Position numbers and translations under genes: made by a program | Assembly: GCF_020616555.1 (NCBI RefSeq) | Contig: NZ_CP085173.1 | Span: 2,801,501 to 2,865,500 of the forward strand | Origin: Streptomyces longhuiensis | Lineage (GTDB): Bacteria > Actinomycetota > Actinomycetes > Streptomycetales > Streptomycetaceae | Direction of reading: 5' to 3' | Length of the DNA: 64,000 bases | In this document: positions 32,824 through 44,841 of the stretch, piece by piece | Layout: each line of letters begins with the position of its first letter | Numbering within the stretch: position 1 is the first letter of the stretch | The notes under the pieces: model-generated | Told to the model about the DNA's origin: nothing | What the model saw: only the letters and a program-made list of their open reading frames with translations | The model's database searches: none

Positions 32824-33954
32824 TCAGCCGCTCCGCGCGGCGCCCGTGCCGCTGAGGCCGTAGACCCGGTGGGCCGTCACCGAGCCGATCATCCTGGCGA
32901 CCCGCTGCGCGTCCACGAGAGACCACGCGCCGTCCGCGACCCAGCCGCCGAGCACCCGCCCGAGCGCCTCGCGGAACAGCCGCGCCCCCACCACATGCAG
33001 CTCCGGCAGGCCGTGCGCGCCACTGGAGAACAGCAGCTTGCCGAACGGGGCGAGTTCGAGGATCTCCGCGAGTACGGCCGCCGCGCGCGCCCCCGTACGG
33101 GCGAGCGCCGGGCCGAGGTCCGCGTACACGTGCGGGAAGATGCCGGCGAGGTGCGCCGCGTGCCGGTGGTACGGATAGCCGTGCAGCAGGATCAGGTCCG
33201 TGCCGAGTCCCGCCGTGGCGCGGGCGAAGTCGGTGAGCAGGACCGGGTCGGTGCGGTCGAGGCGCAGGCCGGGTTCGCCGAGGCCCGCGTGGAGTTGCAG
33301 CGGCCGGCCCGAGGCCACCGCGATCCACAGGAGGTGGCGCAGGAGCACGGGGTCGGTGAGGGGTCCGCCGACGCGGCGGGCGGCGAGCCAGCGCCCGGCG
33401 GCTCCCCTTACCTCACCCGGTCCCGGCGGCTGCGGCGCGAGCGCGAGGCCGTGCCGTACGCCCGCCACCGAGGTGAACGCGACGGCGTTCGCGGCGGCGG
33501 CGTGCACGGACTCGGCGAGGTTGGCGAGGAACGACTCGACGGTGCCCGAGGTGTCGGCGACCTGCTCGGCGAGGAGTTCGAGGCGGACGATCTCGTGCGC
33601 GTCCGCGTCGCCGGCCGAGGCCATCTCGCGCGGACCGGTGAGGTCGCCCGGCAGTCCCGTGTCGACCAGGTACGTGGTGATGCCGCTGCCCCGCAGCAGT
33701 CTGCGGCCCGACTCCACGACGCCCAGTTCGCGGCGGCGCGCGAGGTACCGGGCGGGTGGGCAGTGCGGCTCGAGGCCGAGGAGCGGCGGACACCAGCGGC
33801 GCACGGCGAAGCCGGTCTGGGTGTCGAAGAAGGTGGTGCCGGGCGCGGGCGGGCGGCCGCCCCGGCCGAGATGGGCCTCGAACGTGCCGAGGCCGAGTTC
33901 CGTGCGCAGTACCCCGTGGCAGTACTGGTCCACGAGGGATGGCGTGTCGATCAT
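32824..33954 (-). CDS. amidohydrolase-family protein
   Basis: The 376-residue TIM-barrel protein resembles amidohydrolase-2/FluG-type metal hydrolases. It has PLQLHAGLGEPGL, LILLHGYPYHRHAAHLAGIF, HVYADLGPAL and the end motif KLLFSSGAHGLPELHVVGAR. The usual N-terminal metal-binding HxH box reads DQYCHGV, so one histidine appears replaced by tyrosine. Catalytic competence is therefore uncertain. No signal peptide is seen. It converges on ctaA with only 22 bp between and has no partner genes that reveal a substrate. Confidence 0.8.
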   Translation of the reverse strand: MIDTPSLVDQYCHGVLRTELGLGTFEAHLGRGGRPPAPGTTFFDTQTGFAVRRWCPPLLGLEPHCPPARYLARRRELGVVESGRRLLRGSGITTYLVDTGLPGDLTGPREMASAGDADAHEIVRLELLAEQVADTSGTVESFLANLAESVHAAAANAVAFTSVAGVRHGLALAPQPPGPGEVRGAAGRWLAARRVGGPLTDPVLLRHLLWIAVASGRPLQLHAGLGEPGLRLDRTDPVLLTDFARATAGLGTDLILLHGYPYHRHAAHLAGIFPHVYADLGPALARTGARAAAVLAEILELAPFGKLLFSSGAHGLPELHVVGARLFREALGRVLGGWVADGAWSLVDAQRVARMIGSVTAHRVYGLSGTGAARSG

Positions 33955-34004
33955 CCGGGCTCCCGTAGATGGACCGTGCTTCCAGGGTCCTAACGGGTGA
34001 AACC

Positions 34005-34037
34005 TGCGTCAGGTGTTGGTCTCGTACACCTGACGCA
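34005..34037 (-). terminator. terminator of the 115-residue hypothetical gene
   Basis: TGCGTCAGGTGT (34005-34016) pairs perfectly with ACACCTGACGCA (34026-34037) around a 9-nt loop, beginning 11 bp past the stop of the minus-strand gene. Confidence 0.8.
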
Positions 34038-34048
34038 TTGGACGGCGC

Positions 34049-34396
34049 CTACTTGTTGCTCGGGCCACCGACCTGGATGCCCGCCATGCGGGTCCACTCG
34101 TACCTTCCGGTCTTCACCTTGGCGGCCATTTCGCCGTCGAAGTCCTCGCGGACGGTGATCCCGGCCTTCTCGACGGCCTTGCGGGCGACGGCGTCGGAAC
34201 GTGCTACGAGGTTGCCCCAGGCGCCGTCCTCGCCGACGAGCGCGATGCGCGTGCCGCGCTCCCCGAGGTACGCGAGCTGCCCCTCGGCGCCGCCGTGCTG
34301 CTTGGCGAACGTCCCGATCTCCCGGGCGAGCCGGGCGGCCCTGCGCTCGTCCTTCGCCGCCTGCTTCGGGTCGTCAACCGCTTGAGTGTCTGCCAT
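34049..34396 (-). CDS. small conserved hypothetical protein
   Basis: The 115-residue soluble protein has a basic helical N-terminus (KQAAKDERRAARLAREIGTF) followed by a compact alpha/beta part (GERGTRIALVGEDGAWGNLV, TVREDFDGEMAAKVKTGRYE). The name of the family is not known to me. It is short, acidic-basic mixed and without membrane segments. It is a single gene with its own terminator, and another strong hairpin separates it from ctaB upstream. No function is proposed. Confidence 0.72.
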   Translation of the reverse strand: MADTQAVDDPKQAAKDERRAARLAREIGTFAKQHGGAEGQLAYLGERGTRIALVGEDGAWGNLVARSDAVARKAVEKAGITVREDFDGEMAAKVKTGRYEWTRMAGIQVGGPSNK

Positions 34397-34429
34397 GGAC
34401 AGGATGCTACTGAGAGGTAGATCAACTGG

Positions 34430-34473
34430 CGACGGGCGGGGGGCGTGGCCTTGGCCACTCCCCCCGCCCGTCG
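34430..34473 (-). terminator. terminator of ctaB
   Basis: A 14-bp GC stem (34430-34443 with 34460-34473) continues after one mismatch as GTGGCC/GGCCAC with a 2-nt loop. It begins 16 bp past the ctaB stop. Confidence 0.82.
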
Positions 34474-34489
34474 GAAGTTTCCGGGTGGG

Positions 34490-35437
34490 TCAGCGCAGGA
34501 AGGGGTCCACCGCGACCGCCACGAAGAGGATCGAGACGTACGTGATCGACCAGTGGAACAGCCGCATCTCCTTGAGCTTCGCGCCCGCCACCTCGGCCTT
34601 GGCGCGGTTCTGCAGCCCGTGGGCCTCCCACAGCCAGAACCCGCCGGCCAGCAGGGCGACCGCGGTGTAGAACCAGCCGGTGTAGCCGAGCGGCGTCAGG
34701 AGCAGGGAGACGGCGACCATCACCCAGCTGTAGATGACGATCTGCTTCGCGACCACCTTGTTGGAGGCGATGACGGGCAGCATCGGCACGCCGACGCGCG
34801 CGTAGTCGTCCTTGACCTTCATGGACAGCGGCCAGTAGTGCGGCGGCGTCCAGAAGAACATGACGAGGAAGAGGATGACCGGGGCCCACGACATCGAGTT
34901 CGTGACCGCGGACCAGCCGATGAGGACCGGCAGGCAGCCGGCGATGCCGCCCCAGACGATGTTCTGCGAGGTGCGGCGCTTCAGGATCATCGTGTAGACG
35001 ACCACATAGAAGAGGAGCGCGCCGAGCGAGAGCCAGGCGGACAGCCAGTTGACGGTCAGCCCGAACAGCAGCGTGGAGATGACCGCGAGGGCGATGCCGA
35101 AGGAGAGACACTCCCGGGGGCTGACCATTCCGGTGACCAGTGGACGCTGCGACGTGCGCTCCATGAGCGCGTCGATGTCACGGTCGATGTACATGTTCAG
35201 CGCGTTGGCGCCGCCCGCGGAGAGGTAGCCGCCGAGGCAGGTGAGGAACACCAGCTTCAGGTCGGGCACACCCTGCTGCGCGAGGAACATGACCGGAACC
35301 GTGGTGATCAGCAGCAATTCGATGATCCGCGGCTTGGTCAGCGCCACGAATGCCTTGACCCGGGCCCCGAGCGGCCGTTGGCTCGAGCTGATGCTCGTCC
35401 CGAGTTGCCCCGCTGGACGGGATTCGACGGCCGTCAC
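34490..35437 (-). CDS. ctaB: heme O synthase, protoheme IX farnesyltransferase
   Basis: The 315-residue UbiA-family prenyltransferase has about nine membrane helices. The two Asp-rich sites are seen: [20 protein letters not shown] (prenyl diphosphate-Mg binding) and [13 protein letters not shown], plus the family loop [20 protein letters not shown]. It adds farnesyl to heme b to make heme O, the substrate of CtaA. Two GTG codons are possible starts; 35437 has the better spacing from AGGGG. It diverges from tkt, the same order as in mycobacteria. Confidence 0.93.
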   Translation of the reverse strand: MTAVESRPAGQLGTSISSSQRPLGARVKAFVALTKPRIIELLLITTVPVMFLAQQGVPDLKLVFLTCLGGYLSAGGANALNMYIDRDIDALMERTSQRPLVTGMVSPRECLSFGIALAVISTLLFGLTVNWLSAWLSLGALLFYVVVYTMILKRRTSQNIVWGGIAGCLPVLIGWSAVTNSMSWAPVILFLVMFFWTPPHYWPLSMKVKDDYARVGVPMLPVIASNKVVAKQIVIYSWVMVAVSLLLTPLGYTGWFYTAVALLAGGFWLWEAHGLQNRAKAEVAGAKLKEMRLFHWSITYVSILFVAVAVDPFLR

Positions 35438-35756
35438 GCACACCCCTGACAGAGACTCCCAGCAAGCCCCCCGGATGTGAAGTCCCGGTAAAGGCTCGCG
35501 CGTACCACGCCACTGTAGACGTTGCCTATACCTGGCTCTTCGTGGGGGTCGGTTCGTGTTTCGGAGCGCCCCAGATGAGCGGTCGCACATTCACTTGTCG
35601 AGCGGCGCGGATGCCCGTCAGGAGGCGGATTCCGGCACGGCCCGGCAGTCTGGATTGAGTCGAAAAAATGCGCGTACTCGCAGGGGTAGGCTCGACAACA
35701 GCCGGTGAGCCCATCATCACCGGCATTCGACATGTGGAGAGGAGCCCTGACCCAGG
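35438..35756. other. divergent ctaB-tkt promoter region
   Basis: 319 bp without a gene. A TAGGCT -10-like element at 35687-35692 faces tkt. On the other strand TACAGT near 35515 could serve ctaB. A short A-rich patch (CGAAAAAATG) lies at 35661-35670. No operator palindrome stands out. Confidence 0.45.
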
Positions 35757-37844
<2,088 letters not shown>

Positions 37845-37878
37845 CGCTCATATACGACACGTAGGAGATGCATTTTCC

Positions 37879-38997
37879 ATGACAGACGCACTGAAGCGCC
37901 TCTCCGAAGAGGGCGTCGCGATCTGGCTGGACGACCTGTCGCGAAAGCGGATCACCTCCGGCAACCTTGCCGAGCTGATCGACCAGCAGCACGTCGTGGG
38001 CGTCACGACCAACCCGTCGATCTTCCAGAAGGCGATCTCGCACGGTGACGGTTACGAGCAGCAGCTCGCCGACCTCGCCACCCGCAAGGTCACCGTCGAC
38101 GAGGCCATCCGCATGATCACGACGGCGGACGTCCGTGACGCCGCCGACATCCTGCGTCCGGTCTTCGACGCGACCGAGGGCCAGGACGGCCGCGTGTCGA
38201 TCGAGGTCGACCCGCGTCTTGCCCACAACACGGCGGCCACCGTCGCCGAGGCCAAGCAGCTGGCCTGGCTGGTGGACCGTCCCAACACGCTCATCAAGAT
38301 CCCGGCGACGAAGGCGGGCCTGCCCGCGATCACCGAGGTCATCGGCAAGGGCATCAGCGTGAACGTGACGCTGATCTTCTCGCTGGCGCGCTACCGCGAG
38401 GTCATGGACGCGTACCTGGCGGGTCTGGAGAAGGCGAAGGCCGCGGGCCTGGACCTCTCCAAGATCCACTCGGTGGCGTCCTTCTTCGTGTCCCGTGTGG
38501 ACTCGGAGATCGACAAGCGCCTGGACGCCCTCGGTACCGACGAGGCCAAGGCGCTCAAGGGCAAGGCCGCGCTGGCCAACGCCCGTCTCGCCTACGAGGC
38601 GTTCGAGGAGGTCTTCTCCTCCGACCGCTGGGCCGCGCTCGACAAGGCGCAGGCCAACAAGCAGCGCCCCCTGTGGGCGTCGACCGGCGTGAAGGACCCG
38701 GCGTACAAGGACACCCTGTACGTCGTGGACCTGGTCGCGCCCGGCACCGTCAACACCATGCCGGAGGCCACGCTCGACGCGACCGCCGACCACGGTGAGA
38801 TCACCGGCAACACGATCGCCGGGACGTACGACCAGTCCCGCACGGAGATCGCGGCTGTCGAGAAGCTCGGCATCTCGTACGACGACGTCGTGCAGGTGCT
38901 CGAGGACGAGGGCGTCGACAAGTTCGAGGCGTCCTGGAACGACCTGCTCAAGTCGACCGAGGCGGAGCTCCAGCGCCTCGCCCCTTCGGAGGGCTGA
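37879..38997 (+). CDS. tal: transaldolase
   Basis: The 372-residue class I aldolase transfers dihydroxyacetone units between sugar phosphates. It belongs to the longer actinobacterial type: [20 protein letters not shown], the Schiff-base lysine in [36 protein letters not shown] and [17 protein letters not shown] are all present. The ATG at 37879 is 11 nt from AGGAG, and the alternative ATG at 37868 opens only a 4-codon frame. Second gene of the operon, 34 bp after tkt. Confidence 0.96.
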   Translation: MTDALKRLSEEGVAIWLDDLSRKRITSGNLAELIDQQHVVGVTTNPSIFQKAISHGDGYEQQLADLATRKVTVDEAIRMITTADVRDAADILRPVFDATEGQDGRVSIEVDPRLAHNTAATVAEAKQLAWLVDRPNTLIKIPATKAGLPAITEVIGKGISVNVTLIFSLARYREVMDAYLAGLEKAKAAGLDLSKIHSVASFFVSRVDSEIDKRLDALGTDEAKALKGKAALANARLAYEAFEEVFSSDRWAALDKAQANKQRPLWASTGVKDPAYKDTLYVVDLVAPGTVNTMPEATLDATADHGEITGNTIAGTYDQSRTEIAAVEKLGISYDDVVQVLEDEGVDKFEASWNDLLKSTEAELQRLAPSEG

Positions 38998-39001
38998 GAT
39001 C

Positions 39002-40534
39002 TTGACCCCTGTTCATGGAGCGAACCCGCTCCGTGACGCCGCAGACCGACGGCTCCCGCGTATCGCGGGGCCGTCGGGCCTGGTCATCTTCGGTGTCACG
39101 GGCGATTTGTCCCGTAAAAAGCTGATGCCCGCCGTTTATGACCTCGCCAACCGAGGTCTGCTGCCGCCGGGCTTCTCACTGATCGGCTTCGCCCGACGCG
39201 AATGGGAGGACGAGGACTTCGCGCAGGAGGTGCACGACGCGGTCAAGGAACACGCGCGTACGCCGTTCCGCGAGGAGGTCTGGCAGCAGCTCGTCCAGGG
39301 CATGCGCTTCGTCCAGGGCAACTTCGACGACGACGACGCCTTCGAGCGCCTGAAGTCGACGATGCAGGAGCTCGACAAGGCGCAGGGGACGGGCGGCAAC
39401 TTCGCCTTCTACCTCTCCGTGCCCCCCAAGTTCTTCCCGCAGGTCGTGCAGCAGCTGAAGAAGCACGGCCTCGCGGACGCGCCCGAGGGTTCGTGGCGCC
39501 GCGCGGTCATCGAGAAGCCGTTCGGCCACGACCTCGAGTCGGCCAAGGAACTGAACGCGATCGTGCACGAGGTGTTCGCCCCGGACCAGGTGTTCCGGAT
39601 CGACCACTACCTCGGCAAGGAGACCGTCCAGAACATTCTGGCCCTGCGCTTCGCCAACACCCTCTTCGAGCCGATCTGGAACCGGTCGTACGTCGACCAC
39701 GTGCAGATCACGATGGCCGAGGACATCGGCATCGGCGGCCGCGCCGGCTACTACGACGGCATCGGCGCAGCCCGTGACGTCATCCAGAACCACCTCCTCC
39801 AGCTCATGGCCCTCACCGCCATGGAGGAACCCGCCTCCTTCGACGCGGACGCGCTCGTCGCCGAGAAGGCCAAGGTCCTCGGCGCGGTCCGGCTGCCCAA
39901 GGAGCTCGGTGAGCACACGGTCCGCGGCCAGTACGCGGCCGGGTGGCAGGGCGGCGAGAAGGCCGTCGGTTACCTCCAGGAAGACGGCATCGACCCCAAG
40001 TCGAAGACCGACACCTACGCGGCCATCAAGCTGTCGGTCGACAACCGCCGCTGGGCGGGCGTCCCCTTCTACCTGCGCACCGGCAAGCGCCTCGGCCGCC
40101 GCGTCACCGAGATCGCCGTCGTCTTCCAGCGCGCGCCCCACTCCCCCTTCGACCACACGGCGACGGAGGAACTCGGCCAGAACGCGATCGTCATCCGCGT
40201 CCAGCCGGACGAGGGCATCACGGTCCGCTTCGGCTCCAAGGTGCCCGGCACCTCCATGGAGATCCGGGACGTGTCGATGGACTTCGCGTACGGCGAGTCG
40301 TTCACGGAGTCGAGCCCGGAGGCGTACGAGCGGCTGATCCTGGACGTCCTGCTCGGCGACTCGAACCTCTTCCCGCGCACGGAGGAGGTCGAGCTGTCCT
40401 GGAACATCCTCGACCCGATCGAGAAGTACTGGGACAAGCACGGCAAGCCGGCCCAGTACGCGTCCGGCACGTGGGGGCCCGCCGAGGCGGACGAGATGCT
40501 CGCACGAGACGGACGGAGCTGGCGCCGGCCATGA
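39002..40534 (+). CDS. zwf: glucose-6-phosphate 1-dehydrogenase
   Basis: The 510-residue enzyme catalyses the first oxidative step of the pentose phosphate pathway. The dinucleotide motif is VIFGVTGDLSRKKLMPAVYD; the substrate/catalytic motif is RIDHYLGKETVQN; IEKPFGHDLESA and GYYDGIGAARDVIQNHLLQL are also conserved. The start is TTG at 39002, 9 nt from a GGAGG that lies in the end of tal; no ATG or GTG fits the family N-terminus. It overlaps opcA by ATGA, which ties the enzyme to its activator. Confidence 0.95.
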   Translation: MTPVHGANPLRDAADRRLPRIAGPSGLVIFGVTGDLSRKKLMPAVYDLANRGLLPPGFSLIGFARREWEDEDFAQEVHDAVKEHARTPFREEVWQQLVQGMRFVQGNFDDDDAFERLKSTMQELDKAQGTGGNFAFYLSVPPKFFPQVVQQLKKHGLADAPEGSWRRAVIEKPFGHDLESAKELNAIVHEVFAPDQVFRIDHYLGKETVQNILALRFANTLFEPIWNRSYVDHVQITMAEDIGIGGRAGYYDGIGAARDVIQNHLLQLMALTAMEEPASFDADALVAEKAKVLGAVRLPKELGEHTVRGQYAAGWQGGEKAVGYLQEDGIDPKSKTDTYAAIKLSVDNRRWAGVPFYLRTGKRLGRRVTEIAVVFQRAPHSPFDHTATEELGQNAIVIRVQPDEGITVRFGSKVPGTSMEIRDVSMDFAYGESFTESSPEAYERLILDVLLGDSNLFPRTEEVELSWNILDPIEKYWDKHGKPAQYASGTWGPAEADEMLARDGRSWRRP

Positions 40535-41622
40535 AGATCGACCTCACGGACACCACGTCCAGCAAGATCAACAAGGCGCTCATGACGGGCCGCCGCTCCA
40601 TCGGCACCCCCGCCGTCGGCATGGTGCTCACCCTCGTCATCGTGACCGACGAGGAGAACGCCTACGACGCGCTGAAGGCCGCCAACGAGGCGTCCCGCGA
40701 GCACCCCTCGCGGACCCTCGTGGTCATCAAGCGCGTCTCCCGTTCGCCGCGCGACCGCACCACGTCGAGGCTCGACGCCGAGGTGCGGGTCGGCGCGGAG
40801 GCGGGGACCGGCGAGACGGTCGTCCTGCGGCTGTACGGCGAGGTCATCAACCACGCCCAGTCGGTCGTCCTGCCACTGCTCCTGCCGGACGCCCCGGTCG
40901 TGGCCTGGTGGCCGGTGAACGCGCCGCTCGACCCGGCCAAGGACCCGCTGGGCGCGCTCGCCCAGCGCCGTGTGACGGACACGTACGCGGCGGAGCAGCC
41001 CAACGACGAGCTGGAGGCCCGCGCCGGTGCCTACACGCCCGGTGACACGGACCTGTCGTGGACACGGATCACGCCGTGGCGCTCCATGCTCGCCGCCGCT
41101 CTCGACCAGGTGACCTGCAAGGTCAACTCGGTGGAGGTGGAGGGCGAGGAGTTCAACCCGAGCTGCGAGCTGCTCGCCATGTGGCTCGCGGGTCGGCTCG
41201 ACGTACCGGTCAAGCGGTCGCTGTCGTCGGGCCCCGGTCTGACGGCGGTGCGCATGCAGACGGACTGCGGCGCCATCGTGCTCGACCGCCCGGACGGTTC
41301 GCTGGCCACGCTGTCGATCCAGGGCCAGCCGGACCGCGCGGTGGCGCTCAAGCGCCGCGAGACGTCCGAGCTGATCGCGGAGGAGCTGCGCCGTCTCGAC
41401 CCGGACGACACGTACGCGGCCGCGCTGAAGTTCGGCGTGGACCGGCTCGGTGACCCGGCGGACCCGGCGGCGGCGGACGGACAGAAGCCCGCGGCCGACG
41501 CGGCCGCACCGGCCACAGCTTCCGCTCCCGCGAAGAAGGCGGCGGCGAAGCAGACGGCGGCCAAGAAGGCGCCCGCCAAGTCCGCCGCCAAGAAGTCCGC
41601 CTCGAAGGCGGCCGCCAAGTGA
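40531..41622 (+). CDS. opcA: OpcA, glucose-6-phosphate dehydrogenase assembly protein
   Basis: The 363-residue OpcA-family protein is needed for active Zwf in cyanobacteria and actinobacteria. The N-terminal part has GTPAVGMVLTLVIVTDEENA and the middle VVAWWPVNAPLDPAKDPLGA and ITPWRSMLAAALDQ. The last ~60 residues are a low-complexity Ala/Lys/Pro tail (AAKKAPAKSAAKKSASKAAA) resembling histone H1 tails, absent from most OpcA proteins outside streptomycetes. It overlaps zwf by 4 bp and pgl by 1 bp. Confidence 0.93.
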   Translation: MKIDLTDTTSSKINKALMTGRRSIGTPAVGMVLTLVIVTDEENAYDALKAANEASREHPSRTLVVIKRVSRSPRDRTTSRLDAEVRVGAEAGTGETVVLRLYGEVINHAQSVVLPLLLPDAPVVAWWPVNAPLDPAKDPLGALAQRRVTDTYAAEQPNDELEARAGAYTPGDTDLSWTRITPWRSMLAAALDQVTCKVNSVEVEGEEFNPSCELLAMWLAGRLDVPVKRSLSSGPGLTAVRMQTDCGAIVLDRPDGSLATLSIQGQPDRAVALKRRETSELIAEELRRLDPDDTYAAALKFGVDRLGDPADPAAADGQKPAADAAAPATASAPAKKAAAKQTAAKKAPAKSAAKKSASKAAAK

Positions 41623-42401
41623 TGAGCACGGCACCCCAGTTGGTGGTGCACCGCGACAAGGAGCTGATGGCGCAGGCCGCCGCGGCCCGGCTCATCACGA
41701 AGATCGTGGACGCCCAGGCCGCCCGCGGCTACGCGTCCGTCGTCCTGACGGGCGGGCGCAACGGCAACGGACTCCTGGCCGCCCTGTCCGCCGCTCCCGC
41801 CCGGGACGCGGTCGACTGGACGCGCCTCGACCTGTGGTGGGGCGACGAGCGGTTCCTGCCGGACGGCGACCCCGAGCGGAACTACACGCAGGCGCGCGAG
41901 GCGCTCCTCGACTCGGTGCCGCTGAACCCGGACCGGGTGCACCCGATGCCGGCTTCGGACGGCCCGTACGAGGTGGACGCCGCCGCGCAGGTGTACGCGG
42001 CCGAACTGGCCGCCGCGGCGGGGCCGGAGGACCACGGTCCGGTGCCGACGTTCGACGTCCTGATGCTGGGGGTCGGCCCGGACACGCATGTCGCGTCGCT
42101 CTTCCCCGAGCTGCCGGCGGTCCGGGAGACCGAGCGCACCGTCGTCGGTGTGCACGGCGCGCCCAAGCCGCCGCCCACCCGCATCTCGCTCACGCTCCCG
42201 GCGATCCGGGCCGCGCGTGAGGTGTGGCTGCTCGCGGCGGGCGAGGACAAGGCGGAGGCCGCGGCGATCGCGCTGTCCGGCGCGGGCGAGATCCAGGCGC
42301 CGGCCGCGGGCGCGTACGGCCGCTCGCGCACGCTGTGGCTGCTCGACTCGGCGGCGGCCTCGCAGCTTCCGCCCGAGCTGTATCCACCGCACGTCGCCTG
42401 A
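41622..42401 (+). CDS. pgl: 6-phosphogluconolactonase
   Basis: The 259-residue DevB/Pgl-type enzyme hydrolyses 6-phosphogluconolactone made by Zwf. Visible motifs are VVLTGGRNGNGLLAAL (phosphate loop, with N in place of the common T), LWWGDERFLPDGDPERNYTQ, LMLGVGPDTHVASLFP and the ALSGAGEIQAPAAGAYGR region. The ATG at 41622 is preferred over an in-frame GTG at 41619. It is the last gene of the tkt operon, followed by a strong terminator. Confidence 0.92.
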   Translation: MSTAPQLVVHRDKELMAQAAAARLITKIVDAQAARGYASVVLTGGRNGNGLLAALSAAPARDAVDWTRLDLWWGDERFLPDGDPERNYTQAREALLDSVPLNPDRVHPMPASDGPYEVDAAAQVYAAELAAAAGPEDHGPVPTFDVLMLGVGPDTHVASLFPELPAVRETERTVVGVHGAPKPPPTRISLTLPAIRAAREVWLLAAGEDKAEAAAIALSGAGEIQAPAAGAYGRSRTLWLLDSAAASQLPPELYPPHVA

Positions 42402-42429
42402 GGCTCGCCACGCGAGACGACACGAACGC

Positions 42430-42467
42430 AGAGGCCCCGCACCCCAGTTGGCTGGTGCGGGGCCTCT
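42430..42467. terminator. bidirectional terminator after pgl
   Basis: AGAGGCCCCGCACC (42430-42443) pairs perfectly with 42454-42467 around a 10-nt loop. It ends on the stop codon of the convergent DUF2087 gene. Confidence 0.87.
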
Positions 42468-42945
42468 ACGCGTGCGCCCTGCGGTAGCTGCTGCCGTCGC
42501 GCTCCCGTACGAGCAGCCCGTCGCTCACGCAGTACCCGCGCAGCGCCGAGGTGTCCTCGTGGACGGTGCGGAACGCGTCGTTGACCTCCCCCTCGGTGTA
42601 GGTGCGCTCGGTGTCGAAGAGCGTGTCCGTGAGGTGGACGAGGAGTTCGCGGCGCACGGTGGCGCGGACCGGGATCGAGGTGAGGCGGCCGCGTGCGAAG
42701 AACCCCGTGAGGCGGCGCGGCACGGCGGGATGGATCTCCGCCGGGCGCTCGCGGCGGAACACGGAGGGGTCCGCCCGCAGCGTTCCGTCCGGCCGTCGTT
42801 CGACGAGCCCGGTGGAGACGAGTCGTCCCAGGTGTTTGCGGACGGCCGGGGAGTCCTCGTCGCGTGGCTCCAGCTCGTCCAGCACGATCCGCGCGTAGAG
42901 CTTCAGTCGTTCGGGGTCGGCGAGCGCGGACATGAGCTGGTCCAT
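42466..42945 (-). CDS. HTH plus DUF2087 domain protein
   Basis: The 159-residue protein has an N-terminal winged-helix-like part (about 1-60: MSALADPERLKLYARIVLDE, RKHLGRLVSTGLVERRPDGT) and a C-terminal DUF2087 domain (about 95-155: LVHLTDTLFDTERTYTEGEV, GYCVSDGLLVRERDGSSYRR). Such proteins are putative transcriptional regulators. The ATG at 42945 follows GGGAGGA. It lies between the pentose phosphate operon and pgi but in its own unit; a link to carbon metabolism is not shown. Confidence 0.82.
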   Translation of the reverse strand: MDQLMSALADPERLKLYARIVLDELEPRDEDSPAVRKHLGRLVSTGLVERRPDGTLRADPSVFRRERPAEIHPAVPRRLTGFFARGRLTSIPVRATVRRELLVHLTDTLFDTERTYTEGEVNDAFRTVHEDTSALRGYCVSDGLLVRERDGSSYRRAHA

Positions 42946-43032
42946 GGGGTCCTCCCGGCAGGTGACGCGACCGGAGCAGTGTCACCCGCCGGGGGCGGCG
43001 CCGCACCCCAATTAGATGCGCCGCTCAGGCAC

Positions 43033-44685
43033 TCAACGGCCCCGCAACTCGCGGTACTTGGCCACCAGCGCCTTGGTGGACGGGTCGAGCCCCGGCACGT
43101 CGGCGCCCTCGGTGAGGGCGGGCTCGACGCGCTTGGCGAGGACCTTGCCGAGTTCGACGCCCCACTGGTCGAAGGAGTCGATGTTCCAGACGGCGCCCTG
43201 GACGAACACCTTGTGCTCGTAGAGGGCGATGAGCTGGCCCAGGACGAACGGCGTGAGCCGCTTCGCGAGGATCGTCGTCGTCGGGTGGTTGCCCCGGAAC
43301 GTCTTGTGCGGCACGAGTTCCTCGGGCACGCCCTCGGCACGGACCTCGGCCGGGGTCTTGCCGAAGGCGAGGGCCTGCGTCTGCGCGAAGAAGTTGGCCA
43401 TCAACAGGTCGTGCTGTGCGACGAGTCCCGGCAACAGGTCCGCCACGGGCTCGGCGAACCCGATGAAGTCCGCCGGGATCAACTTCTTTCCCTGGTGGAT
43501 CAGTTGGTAGTAGGCGTGCTGCCCGTTGGTGCCGGGGGTGCCCCAGACGACGGGACCCGTCTGCCAGTCGACCTCCGTGCCGTCCCGCGTGACGGACTTG
43601 CCGTTCGACTCCATGTCGAGCTGTTGGAGGTACGCCGTGAACTTGGACAGGTAGTGCGAGTACGGGAGCACCGCGTGCGACTGCGCGTCGTGGAAGTTGC
43701 CGTACCAGATGCCCAACAGGCCCATCAGGAGGGGGACGTTGGACTCGGCGGGGGCGGTGCGGAAGTGCTCGTCGACGAGGTGGAACCCGTCGAGCATCTC
43801 CCGGAAGGCGTCCGGGCCGATCGCGATCATCAGCGAGAGGCCGATGGCCGAGTCGTACGAGTAACGGCCTCCGACCCAGTCCCAGAACTCGAACATGTTG
43901 GCCGTGTCGATGCCGAAGTCGGACACCTTCTCGGCGTTCGTCGACAGGGCCACGAAGTGCTTGGCCACGGCGTCCTGGCCGGCCCTCAGGCCCGTGAGGA
44001 GCCAGTTGCGCGCGGAGGTCGCGTTGGTGATCGTCTCGATCGTGGTGAACGTCTTCGAGGCGATGATGAACAGCGTCTCGGCCGGATCGAGATCACGCAC
44101 GGCCTCGTGCAGGTCAGCACCGTCCACGTTCGACACGAAACGGACCGTCAGGTCCCGGTCGGTGAAGGAGCGAAGCACCTCGTACGCCATCGCGGGACCC
44201 AGGTCCGAGCCGCCGATGCCGATGTTCACGACGTTCTTGATCCGCTTGCCGGTGTGCCCCGTCCACTCCCCCGAACGGACCTTGCCCGCGAACACGGCCA
44301 TCTTGTCGAGGACGGCATGCACCTGCGGGACGACGTTCTCACCGTCGACCTCGACCACCGCGTCACGCGGGGCCCGCAACGCCGTGTGCAGCACGGCCCG
44401 GTCCTCGGTCGTATTGATCTTCTCGCCGCGGAACATGGCGTCCCGCAGCCCGAAGACGTCGGTCGCGGCGGCGAGCTCGCGCAGCAGGCGCAGCGTCTCG
44501 TCCGTGACGAGGTGCTTGGAATAGTCGACGTTCAGGTCACCGACCTGGAGCGTGTAGCCGGAGCCGCGCGCCGGATCGGCGGCGAACAGCTCACGCAGCT
44601 GCACGTCGCCGAGTTCTTCCCGGTGCTTGGCGAGCGCCGTCCACTCGGGCATCTGATTGAGCCTGGTACGGCTTTCTGCGTTCAT
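43033..44685 (-). CDS. pgi: glucose-6-phosphate isomerase
   Basis: The 550-residue enzyme interconverts glucose 6-phosphate and fructose 6-phosphate. Family motifs are all present: [45 protein letters not shown] and the C-terminal [16 protein letters not shown]. The length is that of the classical PGI family. The ATG at 44685 is used although its ribosome site is weak. It is a single gene, with no pfk nearby, placed between the pentose phosphate operon and the glycolytic gap-pgk-tpiA operon. Confidence 0.96.
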   Translation of the reverse strand: MNAESRTRLNQMPEWTALAKHREELGDVQLRELFAADPARGSGYTLQVGDLNVDYSKHLVTDETLRLLRELAAATDVFGLRDAMFRGEKINTTEDRAVLHTALRAPRDAVVEVDGENVVPQVHAVLDKMAVFAGKVRSGEWTGHTGKRIKNVVNIGIGGSDLGPAMAYEVLRSFTDRDLTVRFVSNVDGADLHEAVRDLDPAETLFIIASKTFTTIETITNATSARNWLLTGLRAGQDAVAKHFVALSTNAEKVSDFGIDTANMFEFWDWVGGRYSYDSAIGLSLMIAIGPDAFREMLDGFHLVDEHFRTAPAESNVPLLMGLLGIWYGNFHDAQSHAVLPYSHYLSKFTAYLQQLDMESNGKSVTRDGTEVDWQTGPVVWGTPGTNGQHAYYQLIHQGKKLIPADFIGFAEPVADLLPGLVAQHDLLMANFFAQTQALAFGKTPAEVRAEGVPEELVPHKTFRGNHPTTTILAKRLTPFVLGQLIALYEHKVFVQGAVWNIDSFDQWGVELGKVLAKRVEPALTEGADVPGLDPSTKALVAKYRELRGR

Positions 44686-44801
44686 CTCGGACTTCAGCCT
44701 TCTCTCGTACCTGAGTACGTACCTTGCCCCGCTGCTTGACCAACTTAATTGATCAGGGCCCGGTATACGGCATCTGTCCGGACCGCTACGGCCGAACGAG
44801 T

Positions 44802-44831
44802 CCGGCCGGACACTTGGGTGTGTCCGGCCGG
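44802..44831 (-). terminator. terminator of the RbpA-family gene
   Basis: CCGGCCGGACAC (44802-44813) pairs perfectly with 44820-44831 around a 6-nt loop, 10 bp past the stop codon. Confidence 0.82.
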
Positions 44832-44841
44832 TGCTCAAGTC

